From Hydractinia symbiolongicarpus (lineage: Eukaryota; Cnidaria; Hydrozoa; Anthoathecata; Hydractiniidae), in contig NC_079878.1 in NCBI RefSeq assembly GCF_029227915.1, forward strand, positions 26,003,501 through 26,067,500: a stretch of DNA of 64,000 nucleotides. The letters run 5' to 3'. Under the pieces are notes generated by a model. It was not told the origin of the DNA. It saw only the letters and a list, made by a program, of their open reading frames with translations, and ran no database searches. The translations under genes and the position numbers were made by a program. Below are positions 1 through 9,994 of the stretch, in pieces; position 1 is the stretch's first letter; the number at the start of each line of letters is the position of its first letter.

Positions 1-198
1 AAGCAGACGCAGGATATAAAGCATACACAGAATATGAAGCAGACGCAGGATAAAACGCAGACACAGAATATGAAACAGACGCAGAATATGAAGCAGATGC
101 AGAATATGAAGCAGACGCAGGAAATGAAACAGACGCAGAATATGAAGCAGACGCAGAATATGAAGCAGACGCAGAATATGAAGCAGATGCAAGCACTG
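1..198 (+). repeat. 18-bp minisatellite, about 11 copies
   Basis: Consecutive 18-bp units start at 1, 19, 37, 55, 73, 91, 109, 127, 145, 163 and 181. Units at 145 and 163 are identical, and the others differ at a few positions, for example GATATA or GAAATG instead of AATATG. The array may continue to the left of the window. Confidence 0.9.
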
Positions 199-213
199 TG
201 TAAACACTCATGA
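1..213 (+). CDS. Partial open frame built of a hexapeptide repeat, cut by the left edge
   Basis: Frame 1 is open from the first base to a TGA at 211-213 (70 codons). It is made almost wholly of an 18-bp unit, AAGCAGACGCAGAATATG and variants, about eleven copies at 1-198. Translated, the unit reads KQTQNM. All copies are exactly 18 bp, so six codons fit each unit and the frame never breaks. Most differences are single substitutions. That would suit the C-terminal end of a repeat-rich protein whose body lies outside the window, but a noncoding minisatellite with an 18-bp unit would look the same. No splice site or domain supports coding use, and the product is not recognised. The last residues after the array (ALCKHS) are unique sequence. 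Confidence 0.3.
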   Translation, partial: KQTQDIKHTQNMKQTQDKTQTQNMKQTQNMKQMQNMKQTQEMKQTQNMKQTQNMKQTQNMKQMQALCKHS

Positions 214-509
214 AACAAGTGAAACTGACTAAAAATATAAAGCATGCGTTGAAGTATTTTGATATTCCAATTCATCTGTTGCTTCCTTCTTGTTGTTGCT
301 CCATACTTGTTTCATGATTTTTGTAGTGCGAACCTACGCGATGGACATACTGTACAGCCCTGGAAATTGGCTGTACGTAAAAAACCCGCACACTTCGTAA
401 TTTTTTTTTCTCTGTATTTTTTTGGCATTATGTATAAATTTGACAATATTGCGTTATTTTTAGTCATAGCTATATGAAAAATCACAGTGACACTATTTAC
501 ATATTCAAG

Positions 510-3230
510 ATGCAGCGGATCATATCAAATGAAATTCAGTTACCAGACGGTAGAGTTGGAGTACCGATCTATATTCAACCATCAGTGTTTCCACCATTAA
601 TTTATCCCTGTCATGTTATTACCCTTCGAATATGTGGTGAGTGGTTTTTATGATAGATATAAAAGCTTTTTTGAAAATTTTTTTTGGCAAATTTAAATAT
701 ATTTTAACTGGGTATATACACCTGCCAGGTATAGGCGGATATTTGATTTTTTAAACCTCCACAGTTAAAGTTTGGAATATGTGGTTACATACCTAAGGAA
801 AAAAAGTTACATACAATTAGCAGAAATATGCTTTGTAGTTAGATAGCTACACCTGGGATTGTATTGAAATGGCAATTCAATAACAGGTATTCCGTATATA
901 ATGCAACCCACAACTCAAATAAGCGGTATAACTGTCACGTTAACTTATTTCACAATTCAGAAATGCTTAATGACTGTTAGCTAGACGGGGGTAACAACTA
1001 CCTGTGTTTTTTAAACCAAAGTTTGCTATGCTATAACAAGTTCACAAGACTTGTACCAGCTTACATTTAAAAATATAATTAGTATATATATATATAAAAA
1101 AAAACGATCCAAGAAATCTATGGCTTGATACTCATAAGTGTAGTAGTTAATAAACCAGGATAATCCAAGTATGGCATGTTTGCCCCTAAAGGTGGGAAAG
1201 AAATCAAAATAAATATATTTAAGATTTGCATAAAGGCAAAAAAGAATGATAAAAATACAATTAAACTGATAAAATATGTATCTATATAAATATAATTAAT
1301 AAAGCAGAACAGATGTACAATCAACCGTACTTATAAAAGTAAAATAATCTCTAAGTTTCAAAGTTAGCCATATCTTCGGAAGGCCGGTTGGGGACGATAC
1401 TGCGAGTAACGTTATAATGAAGTTTTAGGTTAGGGGTTAGGGAAATACTCAGATTTTTTTAATGCAACTTAAAACTACCATGTTTCAGACATAGACAATC
1501 GGACGTATGGATCGACAGAATTTAAAATACCACAAAATATCTATTTAAGTGTAATTTAAGATATTCCATGTTTGTTGAATTTCGTTTTGTATCAAATTAT
1601 TTAGCTGGGCTACAAATTGGTATTGGTGTATTTATGCATCTTGGATATTTCTGTAACCAATATTTCATCACAACAGGATTTGGAGTAACCTCGATTATCA
1701 CTGGAATTATTGGATTAACACTAACATTTCGGATGCATTTCAGCGCTTTAAATGGAACCTATATGACAAGTTCAGCAATAAATGTAATTTACGCTTCATT
1801 TCATGGCATGAGGTATGCTTCACTCGACAAATTATTTTGCAAGTTCATTGGTGCAACAGCAATGGCTTGTATGGGCATCTCATTAGTTGCCATCGTGTTT
1901 TGTATGAAGACCAACATTTGTTGTCCAAGTTGTCATGCGTATGGTAAGTATTATATCTACTTTTTGAGCAGAGCAGCGCAAACAATTAACGGAATAGTTT
2001 TTGAGAAGATGCGCAAAATTAGAGTTGGGGGAAACTGAAAATTTCTACTAGGAAATAATTGGAACAGTAAATTTCACAAAATGCGCCCTCTTTTGTCAAG
2101 TAAAAACAAAAACAGACAAGTAGTAAATTATAGTAGTTGATTTGTTTACAATTGTCTTTTTAAAGTTTTGTTTGTGCCTTAGAGTTCTATCTAACTGATG
2201 CTTTGTCATTTCGTAAAGTTGCCAAAAACGGCCATTTTTGTAAGTATTACGTTCAGGATTGCAGATAAATGCCTATCTTGACTTTCAACGTCGAATCTCT
2301 AATTTAATTAGGAGTAACACCACAGTATTTGTCTGTTCACAATAGTACACCATTTTTACAGAACTTTTGCGGAGTAATTTAATTACTCTACTGGCAGGCT
2401 ATTTTTATAGGCATAATTGCTTCGTACTGTACCGCCAGATGTATTGCCAGTCTGGTGAGTTAAATAAGAAAGAAAAAAAGTGTTTTTGAAACAGTAGCCA
2501 AATAGGCACTTTTATTTTGTAAGGGAGGACCAACACATTTGTGTATCATATAACAACTAACTCTCTTCAATTCACAACCTTTTATATATAGAACATAGAT
2601 GTTTCTCTTCATCCTTGTTGTCGCGTTACAAAAGTGACCCTATGCCAGAAATGCATTTACTGTTTTTTAGGCGACCGCACCACTTACCAATAACACCAGC
2701 GCACGAGAATTGTTTAGATCTATTCGTTGAATAAAATATATGTCGTAGTCTTCCTTGGCAATGTTTTGACGTAAATTTGTTTTGATGTTAAGACACAATA
2801 TGGCTTATTAAAGAAATTAAAGAAACTAAAAAGTTATAAATTAACATTGAGTTCCTCATAGCATTGTCAAATTCAATATTATCGATACACAAAACGTTAT
2901 GCTCTAGATCCTTTTAAATGGGGCATAGAGACGTTTTACTTAAAATGTATATGTCAGTTCACCAGAAAAACTGCAATGTACAAAGTTTTATGTTTGTATT
3001 TTCTCGCTGCTTCTGATACTTTATAGCGAAGAATAACATAACCTTTCAAAATGACACAATTTTTTGCTATAGATCCCGAAAGAAATAGTCGCTATGGCGC
3101 AAATGCTGCTAATATCGACGAAATACAGCCAAATCCAAATGTGTGTGCACCGCAAGATATGGCTCAACTGTTCGAATCTAGAAATATTTGTAGCACTAGA
3201 CTCGAATCTCCACCAGCTTATACGGAGTAA
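510..3230 (+). CDS. MS4A-like four-span membrane protein, three exons
   Basis: Exons 510-636, 1605-1943 and 3073-3230 join to 207 codons plus TAA. Introns begin GTGAGT (637) and GTAAGT (1944) and end TTATTTAG and GCTATAG; both are phase 1, and the junctions restore Ala and Asp codons. Exon 1 encodes a cytoplasmic N-terminus. Exon 2 holds four hydrophobic segments, starting with AGLQIGIGVFMHLGYF, which matches the first span of MS4A/CD20-type proteins (LG-x-QI-x-x-G pattern). Span 2 follows GFGVTSIITGIIG, and span 4 is FIGATAMACMGISLVAIVF, followed by CCPSC. Exon 3 is a polar tail ending LESPPAYTE, with a PPxY motif that may bind WW domains. An in-frame ATG at 474 could add 12 residues, but the one at 510 has A at -3. 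AATAAA lies at 3269-3274. In the family such proteins are plasma-membrane adaptors or channel-like subunits; the exact role here is unknown. Confidence 0.72.
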
Positions 3231-3268
3231 AATATTTTGCTTGTAAACTTTTATAATTAACTTTGGAA

Positions 3269-3274
3269 AATAAA
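3269..3274 (+). terminator. Poly(A) signal for the MS4A-like gene
   Basis: AATAAA lies 39 bases after the TAA of the third exon, on the same strand. This spacing supports 3230 as the true coding end. Confidence 0.5.
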
Positions 3275-3803
3275 CTTGGAATATATTTGTTCGCGCTGTT
3301 ATGCGCCATCTTGTAATTTTGAAATTGCGCCACGTTTCGATTACATTTGCATTCTTCTTCACTACGAAAGCTGTCCATGTAAGTTTGTAATTATTTTTTA
3401 TCAGTTTTTAACTTTGAACAATTCATAAAAGATGTTCGATTTTCGATTCATTGAGAATTAACTATTTCTTTTTTTTGAATTAACACGAGTTACCCAAGCC
3501 AAATTCTACATTATACTCTTCACATTTGCATTTTATTTTTACATTTTAATTAACGTTCAACAAGAGAGTGTGGTGCCAGTATAATGAGAAAAAAAAGAAC
3601 TTTGGAATTCCAAAGCAGCTGAAAAAGCAAATCAAATCAATTTTTTCCACTTTGGTAAAGCCAAGGATAGTAAAGCTCAGCCGAAAAAATTCGCAAAATA
3701 AGGTAAAGTAATCCAAGCCGCTTTCACAATTACAAAGCAGCACAGAAAAAAAAGTGGTGTACAACATTTTTTTATAAATTTTGATTGGCGAGCGAGAAGT
3801 TTC

Positions 3804-3895
3804 CAACCTCGCCCCCAGCGCCTGTTGTCTCTTTTCAATAACCAGGACGGCGAGAGTGTCTCAGAAAAGATACAAGATGCCTTGGGATGAGGTTG
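3804..3895. mobile_element. 92-bp MITE with about 30-bp imperfect terminal inverted repeats
   Basis: The left end reads CAACCTCGCCCCCAGCGCC and runs on to CTCTTTTC. The right end, reverse complemented, reads CAACCTCATCCCAAGGCATC and runs on to ATCTTTTC. The two arms align over about 30 bases with a few mismatches and leave a centre of about 30 bases. It is too short to code for anything. From memory, repeats with a 'GGGGCGAGGTTGG' end are common in cnidarian genomes; I cannot check that here. Confidence 0.6.
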
Positions 3896-4369
3896 AGATG
3901 TTTCAATATTTGTGTATACTACTAACTTCTTCAAAACTTCACCTGTTTTAGTCATGAACTATGGATCGAATTTACAAACCACTGTCAATTTTTTCTACAA
4001 AAAAAGTTATACCTTTTTGTATCCATATTGTAAAGAAAAAAATCTAAAAAGGTTTCCTAATAAGAATAATAAGTACAAAGAATTTAGATCACAAGAAAGA
4101 GGCGAAAGATTTATGCTATTATAAATGTTGTTTTTATTTTTGTGTAATTAATTGTGGGAAGTTAACATTAAAAACCAAAAGCTGTGTAATATATTATGTG
4201 CTACCTTAACTTAGAAGAACACATAATATTGTTAAATAAAGAACCCGACATCAAAAGCCAGTTGCGTTGCTACCAAAAACTGTGTACTCATTGCAAAACT
4301 TGCTAGTATGTATATAATACTGGCCGGGAGACCCGACATCAAAATGCCGTCTTCAGTATGAAAGCATTG

Positions 4370-4600
4370 AACGCCAGGTTGAGAGCATAAGTGCAGGTAA
4401 ACTATGTCGCAAATCTAGAGAATGGTGCAATGAATTTTCCAAGAAAGGACTTTCCCGCAGCTTTAGCTGAAATAAGACACAGGTTACTCTGTTATAGCTA
4501 AAAAAAGCAGCTGGCATCTTTTTATTTTGCAGAACAAGTTCCTGTAAAAGCTCAAAAATTGATCAGGACACCAAAATGAGCTCTTAGTACAGGTACATGC
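4370..4600 (+). repeat. Dispersed repeat family X, copy 1 (head part)
   Basis: This stretch aligns by eye with 41630-41940. Shared blocks are ACGCCAGGTTGA then GTGCAGGT-AAACTATGTCG, AACTTTA/TAGCTGAAATAA, and a long block with GCAGAA-AA-TTCCTGT-AAG-TC-AAAATTGAT through CTTAGTACAG. It matches no gene and has no coding frame. The class is unknown. Confidence 0.5.
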
Positions 4601-5308
4601 AGCAAAGTCAACCAACTTCTAACAAACACAAACATTCTTTTAAGACCACAAATCTTTAAAAAAACATTGTCTTTGTCTCAGTACAAGTTAACTGAAGTGA
4701 ACAAAACACTTCTAAACAATGTGCTTAAGAACAAAAGCCAGTACGTTCAAATTACATTCCCCCCGTATATGGATTAACTCCACTTTTCACTATTAGCATT
4801 ATTAGTTTTACTTGTTGAAAGCAAAAACTGTATTGGGCCATGATGTTGCTTACATTTAAATTAACCAGCTTTTGACGGAAATGCGCCTAGACAAAATAAC
4901 CGTACAAAGTCTTTCGAAAAATTTTAGTCCTTATCTTTTGTGTGTCATTTATGACATAAGTAATATAGCATGTAACAAATGTAACTTGACAAGGCTTTAC
5001 CCATTGTGTAAAGCGAATAGAGTAGACGTGTGCACAAAGTAATGTTTTAAAAGATATGTGGCTATAAAAATAGCCGTTTTTATTGAACAATGACAACGTT
5101 TAAGCTTCGAATCCGTAAAGAGTTCTTCCTCGACGCTTCAGGGCATAACCAACATCAATAGCGGTAACGGTCTTGCGTTTAACCTGCTCTGTGTATTTAC
5201 ATCAAATCTGGTTCATCCTTTAATTAAGAGTCATGAAAAACTTCACGTGGTTTTTACAACAATAATTGTAGCAATGCTGCAGCCTAAGTGGCAGCGAAAA
5301 TGCGTTTT

Positions 5309-5425
5309 TGCGATGCTCCTGTTATGAATTCATAAGTGAAGCGTATGTTGAAATTTTCACTGCTCATGTTATGAAGTCATAAGTAAAGCAAGCGTTGAAG
5401 TTTTTTCTGCTCTTGTTAAGTGTTA
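5309..5425 (+). repeat. Local degenerate direct repeats of about 50 bp
   Basis: Two near-copies follow one another: GCTCCTGTTATGAATTCATA with AGTGAAGCGTATGTTGAA, and GCTCATGTTATGAAGTCATA with AGTAAAGCAAGCGTTGAA. A third, truncated start (TGCTCTTGTTA) follows. The wider stretch 4600-5760 holds no gene I can support. Confidence 0.45.
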
Positions 5426-5767
5426 TTAAGTAGATACAGAAACATTTTTGTTTCATTGCCCGTGTTATGTTCTAGGTGAGGCATACAAAAAAATATTTCT
5501 CTGCTCCACTTAGAGGATGACATATGTGAAGCAAAATTAATGGCACTAATGGGCTTCCGTAGATATGTATTACAAAAACTGTCTTAAAACATAAGAAAAA
5601 CGCACCGTTAATATTGTCAGACCATGTGATTAAACATCTTAAAGACAAACTTAATTTTTTTTATTTATGTAGCTAACCCTTTTATATAAGAATCAAGGTC
5701 GTAGTCTTTGTTAGCTACTGCACCTAAACTTTTCAGTCGTTTTCGCCATCTTTTTTTATCTTGAGTT

Positions 5768-5929
5768 TCTATAATAATAGCTATCGTCTGTCTGTCTCTG
5801 CGCGGACCGCTCAGTTAGAAAATGATGTTACGGAAACACGAATATGCGATATATTTTTATCTACTTTGCAGCGACGGGTAAATATAAAGGACGGGCGAAC
5901 CCGCGGATTTTTCCACGGGCAACGACTAG
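5768..5929 (+). mobile_element. Helitron-like mini-element (162 bp)
   Basis: The 5' end reads TCTATAATAATAGCTATCG followed by a CTGTCTGTCT tract. The 3' end has the hairpin CCCGCGGA-TTTT-TCCACGGG, then CAACGACTAG and a host T. A hairpin followed within about 12 bases by CTAG, and insertion before T, are Helitron hallmarks. The arm has one mismatch relative to the 45-kb copy. It has no room for a Rep/helicase gene, so it is non-autonomous. The base before TC is T here rather than A, so the 5' boundary is less certain than in the other copies. Confidence 0.65.
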
Positions 5930-6239
5930 TTATAAATATTGTTTTTAAATTTGCATGCATTAAATTGATTGACAGTTGGTTCGAATTGCCCAATCACAAT
6001 TCACTTTTAAACAATAAAGTTAACTTCCCGTCTGGCAAATTCTAAGATGAGTTCGTTCTCTTTGAATGCGACACCTGTTTTTGCATCACGCATGATTAGC
6101 TTCAAAGAAGGTGTTTCTTCTTTTACACTCATGCCCATCCTACGCCCTGTTGTGACAAATTAAATGTAAGTTAAAGAAATCACAGGTTAATTCAAAGTGT
6201 AATCTCCATGAATTAACCATATTCGAACACTTTGTTGCG

Positions 6240-6480
6240 GGCAATTAGAATTCAGCTACTTTCACTTTTTGGCCAAAGATAGCTAACAGCAGCCGCCACA
6301 ACCCCAAGTGTAGCTATAAGCTAGCTAGCTACTAGCTGGCTGAGTATAAATAAGATTGATGTGAAGATAACATAAAAATAAATAATGTTGGCTAGGATTT
6401 AAAGCTCTTATATAAAATGGAAGAAAAATCTCAAAAGAATAGGAATAAATAAAGGCTAGCTAGCCATCTGACTTAAATGG
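6240..6480 (+). repeat. Dispersed repeat family X, copy 2 (tail part)
   Basis: GCTACTTTCACTTTTTGGCC followed by AAAGATAGC recurs at about 34797-34830. The block with GATGTGAAGATAACATAAAA then ATAATGTTGGCTAGG recurs at about 42205-42235, and CTCAAAAGAATA recurs near 42285. So this is the tail of the family seen more completely at 34.6 and 41.6 kb. It has no coding capacity. Confidence 0.5.
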
Positions 6481-7144
6481 GCTACGAACCGGTTAAAATG
6501 CTCACATTCCGCATATCCCGCGCACATATTAAAAATCCGGCAAACGGGTTTTGCGCAATGAACAGACCAGCGCACTTTGCTCGCTGGTTCAATATTTTTT
6601 TTCAAAAAGTATATTACAAAGGAATATTTCAGCAAGACTCATTCTGGATGAAAACATGATCAAGACTGGAGAAGATAAAAAGTTCTAGATATATCTATAT
6701 GTTTGAGTCTGTGAATTACATACATCCCGGAAAAATAGCCATTTTTGTTTTTCGCCGCCTCCAGTTCGACGTTCGTGTAAGTCATAAAGTCGAAAACCAA
6801 CAGACGTTCCGTAGCCCCTTTAAGGATGATTCCTAAAGTTCCTCCCTGCTCCATCGTTCGTAGCTAAATCCTTAAAATTGATGTGTTTAAAAATTGTACA
6901 TGACTAAAAACGGGACAATGTATTTATGTAAGACATTGAGACATATATAGGTACCAAGTATTTAGAAAAGAAAAAGGTCAAACCGAGAGAGACCTACTAA
7001 GCTAACATCTTTACACGACCACTGCGAAAATCAAAATGGCCTTCGTAAGCTTGGTCATATATGTTCTGCGATAAGAAAAATATAAGTATTGTAGAATTCC
7101 ACGGGCTAACAACTACTCCGTTTATTACATTAGAAAGTTGAGTT

Positions 7145-7335
7145 AGGTAACACGAGTCGTCTTAAACACGTCTTTAAAATGTCTTTTGAAAACCAGATAA
7201 GACGTCCCTAAGATGTCTCTGAAAAGCGTAACGCCTAAAGACGTCTTTGACAAACGGAAAAAAGCCGTCTTTTTGCGACGTGTTAAAGACGTTTTAGAGA
7301 CGTTCCCGTAGGTACCAAAACGTCTATATGACATC
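7145..7335. repeat. ACGTCTT-rich degenerate repeat, copy 1
   Basis: The motif GACGTCTT, or its reverse complement AAGACGTC, recurs at intervals of roughly 15-30 bases, giving many small palindromes. The block ends in CCCGTAGGTACCAAAACGTC, which resembles CGTATAGGGACCAAATAAA then AACGTC at 9425-9450. Open frames across it read as low-complexity KTSL/KDVF strings and are not taken as genes. Confidence 0.5.
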
Positions 7336-7546
7336 TTTATTTAGTCTCTTTCAAACATCATACTGCCAAGGCAGGCCTGCGTTAGCTAATTTTAGCCTAC
7401 GCGTATTAGGGTTTTAGTAATTTTAATTCTGAGGGAGGTTGCTTGAAGATATGTCTGTCATATTGTGCACGTTGGATGGTATGCTTTCTTTAAAGTTATA
7501 TCCAATTGGCCCTTTAATAAAATGCATTTCAGTCCTTACACTAATA

Positions 7547-8440
7547 CAGTATTTTCTCAATTTAGCGCCGCGGCGCTAATTAAATTTTCATGATTTAAGA
7601 TGCAGCGCCTATTTCAAAGTTTGAGATTTTTGGTTTTTGAAGGTATAGGGTGTAAGTATTCAGCCAATATATCCAAGCAGATCATTCTAATTCAAGAATA
7701 GCAAATGTAGAAGAGAGAGCTTGGACTTGTAGTTCTAGCTAAATTTAAATGTTTCGCGATGTATAAAAGACTTTCAAAAGTCCTTCATGAAGAACTGGAG
7801 AAATAGAAAAAGAAATGCTCTTATCTTGAACTAAATGTGAAAGATTTTGTTGATAAGAAGAGTGTAGAATTTAAATAGTCAAGTGGGGCGCTAATTAACG
7901 AACGGCGCTAATTAACGGCACCAAAAAAATGACGAGAAATAACGATCTCTGTCTAAAATTTCCAGCATTGAAGCTTGAATTCGCAAGATCTGGTTTTTAT
8001 TATGGTGTTCTTAAGTTATTTAATAATTTATCTTTAACAGAACGAAAATCTCTTCTACAATAATTCTTCTGGTCTTATTTTAACACTATTCTATTTCGAT
8101 TTCTATGTATGCTGAACAGTCTTTTATCTTTTATCTTATGTTTGTCATAACTTAATTTTTCCCGAGTTTATGTGGAGTTAATTTCCACAATTCACTGTCT
8201 TTTTCCAGATCTTATTCGTAATGTTTTTTTCAGTATTCTTACCTATTTTACCCTTTAATTTACCATTTTAATCTTTTCTACCTTTATGCTGTTTATGCTT
8301 TGTTTTTAAGCTGATAACAGTTTCTTTAAAAAATATTTTGTAAATATGTATTTAGAAACTGAAGTTTTTTATCCTGTATAAATATTTGCTAATAAATAAA
8401 TAAATAAATTAGAGGGCGGCGCAAATTAAAGGAAATACGG
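7547..8440. mobile_element. 0.9-kb non-autonomous pogo/Tigger-like TIR element
   Basis: The left end is CAGTATTTTCTCAATTTAGC then GCCGC, just after TA at 7545-7546. The right end, reverse complemented, is CCGTATTTCCTTTAATTTGC then GCCGC, just before TA at 8441-8442. That gives about 25-bp terminal inverted repeats with a TA target duplication, as for Tc1/mariner elements. The CAGTATTTYCTY start resembles pogo/Tigger ends (family knowledge from memory). A subterminal GGCGCTAATTAA motif occurs three times, near the left end and twice near 7888-7915. No transposase frame is visible inside. Confidence 0.65.
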
Positions 8441-9324
8441 TATATAAATTAGCTAGTGTTTTATTTCATAAAGGACAACCTTTACAGATCTAAAACTTAA
8501 CATGTTTAACGTGGACTTGAAGGGGCTGGGATAGTGAAGCTAAAACTAAGCATTTGAAGTATTATTTTCCCAACTATCGATGAAAGGCTCCCTCGATTTA
8601 AAACTGGCTTAAAATAAGTCGTAAGCATAATCTTCGGCGTGAAAGACCAAAAATCGCAAATGCCCGAGAAAGTACAACAAAGATGTAAGATACTCACTTT
8701 TAATCAGCAAAATATTATTTTTATTGATTATTTATATCTCGGGTAAATACACCTTTTTGCTTTACTATTTACTTGTTTTATGGGGCACAGTGTTTTTTTA
8801 ATTTTGCATATTCTATTCTGTTTAAAAGTAAACGACAAATGCAACATTTGTTGAAATGGAACGATGTTCTTTACAAGTTTATTCTATGCGTTGTTTCGAA
8901 CGCTGTTTTCATTGTAAAATGTATCCTTTTTTAGACAAATTTAATTCGAATTCTGTATAAGAAGTTCTGAAATATCAAAAAACGCTTATTTGCACGCCAA
9001 TTACTGCGAATGAGCAAACATTCGTGAAATTATCTTTAAAACGAAAATAAATGATAACAGTTAAGTGCAGTAATAACAAAACTTCGTCCCAAAAGGGCTT
9101 ATTAGGTTTCTTTGTATTGGGAAGGTTGATTACCCTTTTTTCATAAGCGCCAGGAGAGACAAATCAATGTTCTTAATTATTTAAATTTTCAGCTGATTTT
9201 TCCTAATAATTGTTTCTTATAAAAACCAAGTGTATACCGATCATCCCGTGCGTAGAATATATCACACTCGGTAATTTTCACAAAACCTGAGGCTGGCCGT
9301 TTCACATTCCGAACTGTTATACTG

Positions 9325-9505
9325 TCAAATATGAGGCGTACGCATAAGACGTTTATTCGAAAGACTTCTAGCGGTTTTTTAAAAGACAAGAAAAAACGTC
9401 TTAAGAAAAAACATCTTATTGGTCGTATAGGGACCAAATAAAAACGTCTTTAAAACGTTTATTTCGAACGAGATTTTACTGGTCTTACAGAGACCAAATA
9501 ACCGA
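9325..9505. repeat. ACGTCTT-rich degenerate repeat, copy 2
   Basis: It contains CATAAGACGTTTATTCGAAA and several AACGTCTT motifs. There is an internal near-duplicate: TTATTGGTCGTATAGGGACC then AAATAA at about 9416-9440, and TTACTGGTCTTACAGAGACC then AAATAA at about 9476-9500. It is related to 7145-7335. The flanking DNA, 8444-9325 and 9505-9966, shows no gene. Confidence 0.45.
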
Positions 9506-9966
9506 TCACAATGGTTTCGCAATCCTAAAGTGCTTTTTAAAATATCAGGAAAACTTGTTTTCCACAAGTAGAGATTTTCAAGAAAGAAAAGGGAAAAAGG
9601 ATAAAGGAATTGAGAGAATAAAAGGATCAAAGAAGTTATTTTTAATAAATAATAAAATCTTTGTCACAGACTAAATATAGCACTTTTTAATTTGACATTA
9701 GGCTTAATTCCCTTAAAAGCAAAACAACGTTATTTCCTTAAGTAAATACAGAATAATATTTGATCATAAAATCGGTTTGTTTTAACACTCAAACAAAGGT
9801 TTTCTAAAATAGAACGGAATAACAAAATAATAAACGAAATTAAATAAAAACAAATGCTTAATTGTTATATTAAATTTATTTCCTATTCTTAATTTAGTTA
9901 TAAATATAATTTTCTTTTCAACGACATCTTCAGTATAGGCTTCCTATTTTCCCTATTCACATTATT

Positions 9967-9972
9967 TTTATT
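9967..9972 (-). terminator. Poly(A) signal for the ENPP gene
   Basis: TTTATT on the plus strand is AATAAA on the minus strand. It lies 23-28 bases after the ENPP stop codon. Confidence 0.5.
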
Positions 9973-9994
9973 GGTTATCTATTCTTGTTTTTCT

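Noticed and set aside
259-477. 72-codon plus-strand hydrophobic open frame
   Set aside because: Phe/Ile/Leu-rich by AT composition, in a different frame from the MS4A-like first exon, with no partner exon.
2671-2690. Alternative third exon of the MS4A-like gene after CTGTTTTTTAG
   Set aside because: It would end after a few codons, whereas the exon at 3073 gives a 53-codon tail with a PPxY motif and a nearby poly(A) signal.
3021-3378. Two minus-strand open frames
   Set aside because: They are antisense to the third exon and 3' UTR of the MS4A-like gene.
3546-3955. Overlapping minus-strand open frames
   Set aside because: They run through the 92-bp MITE and A/T-rich sequence; no protein pattern.
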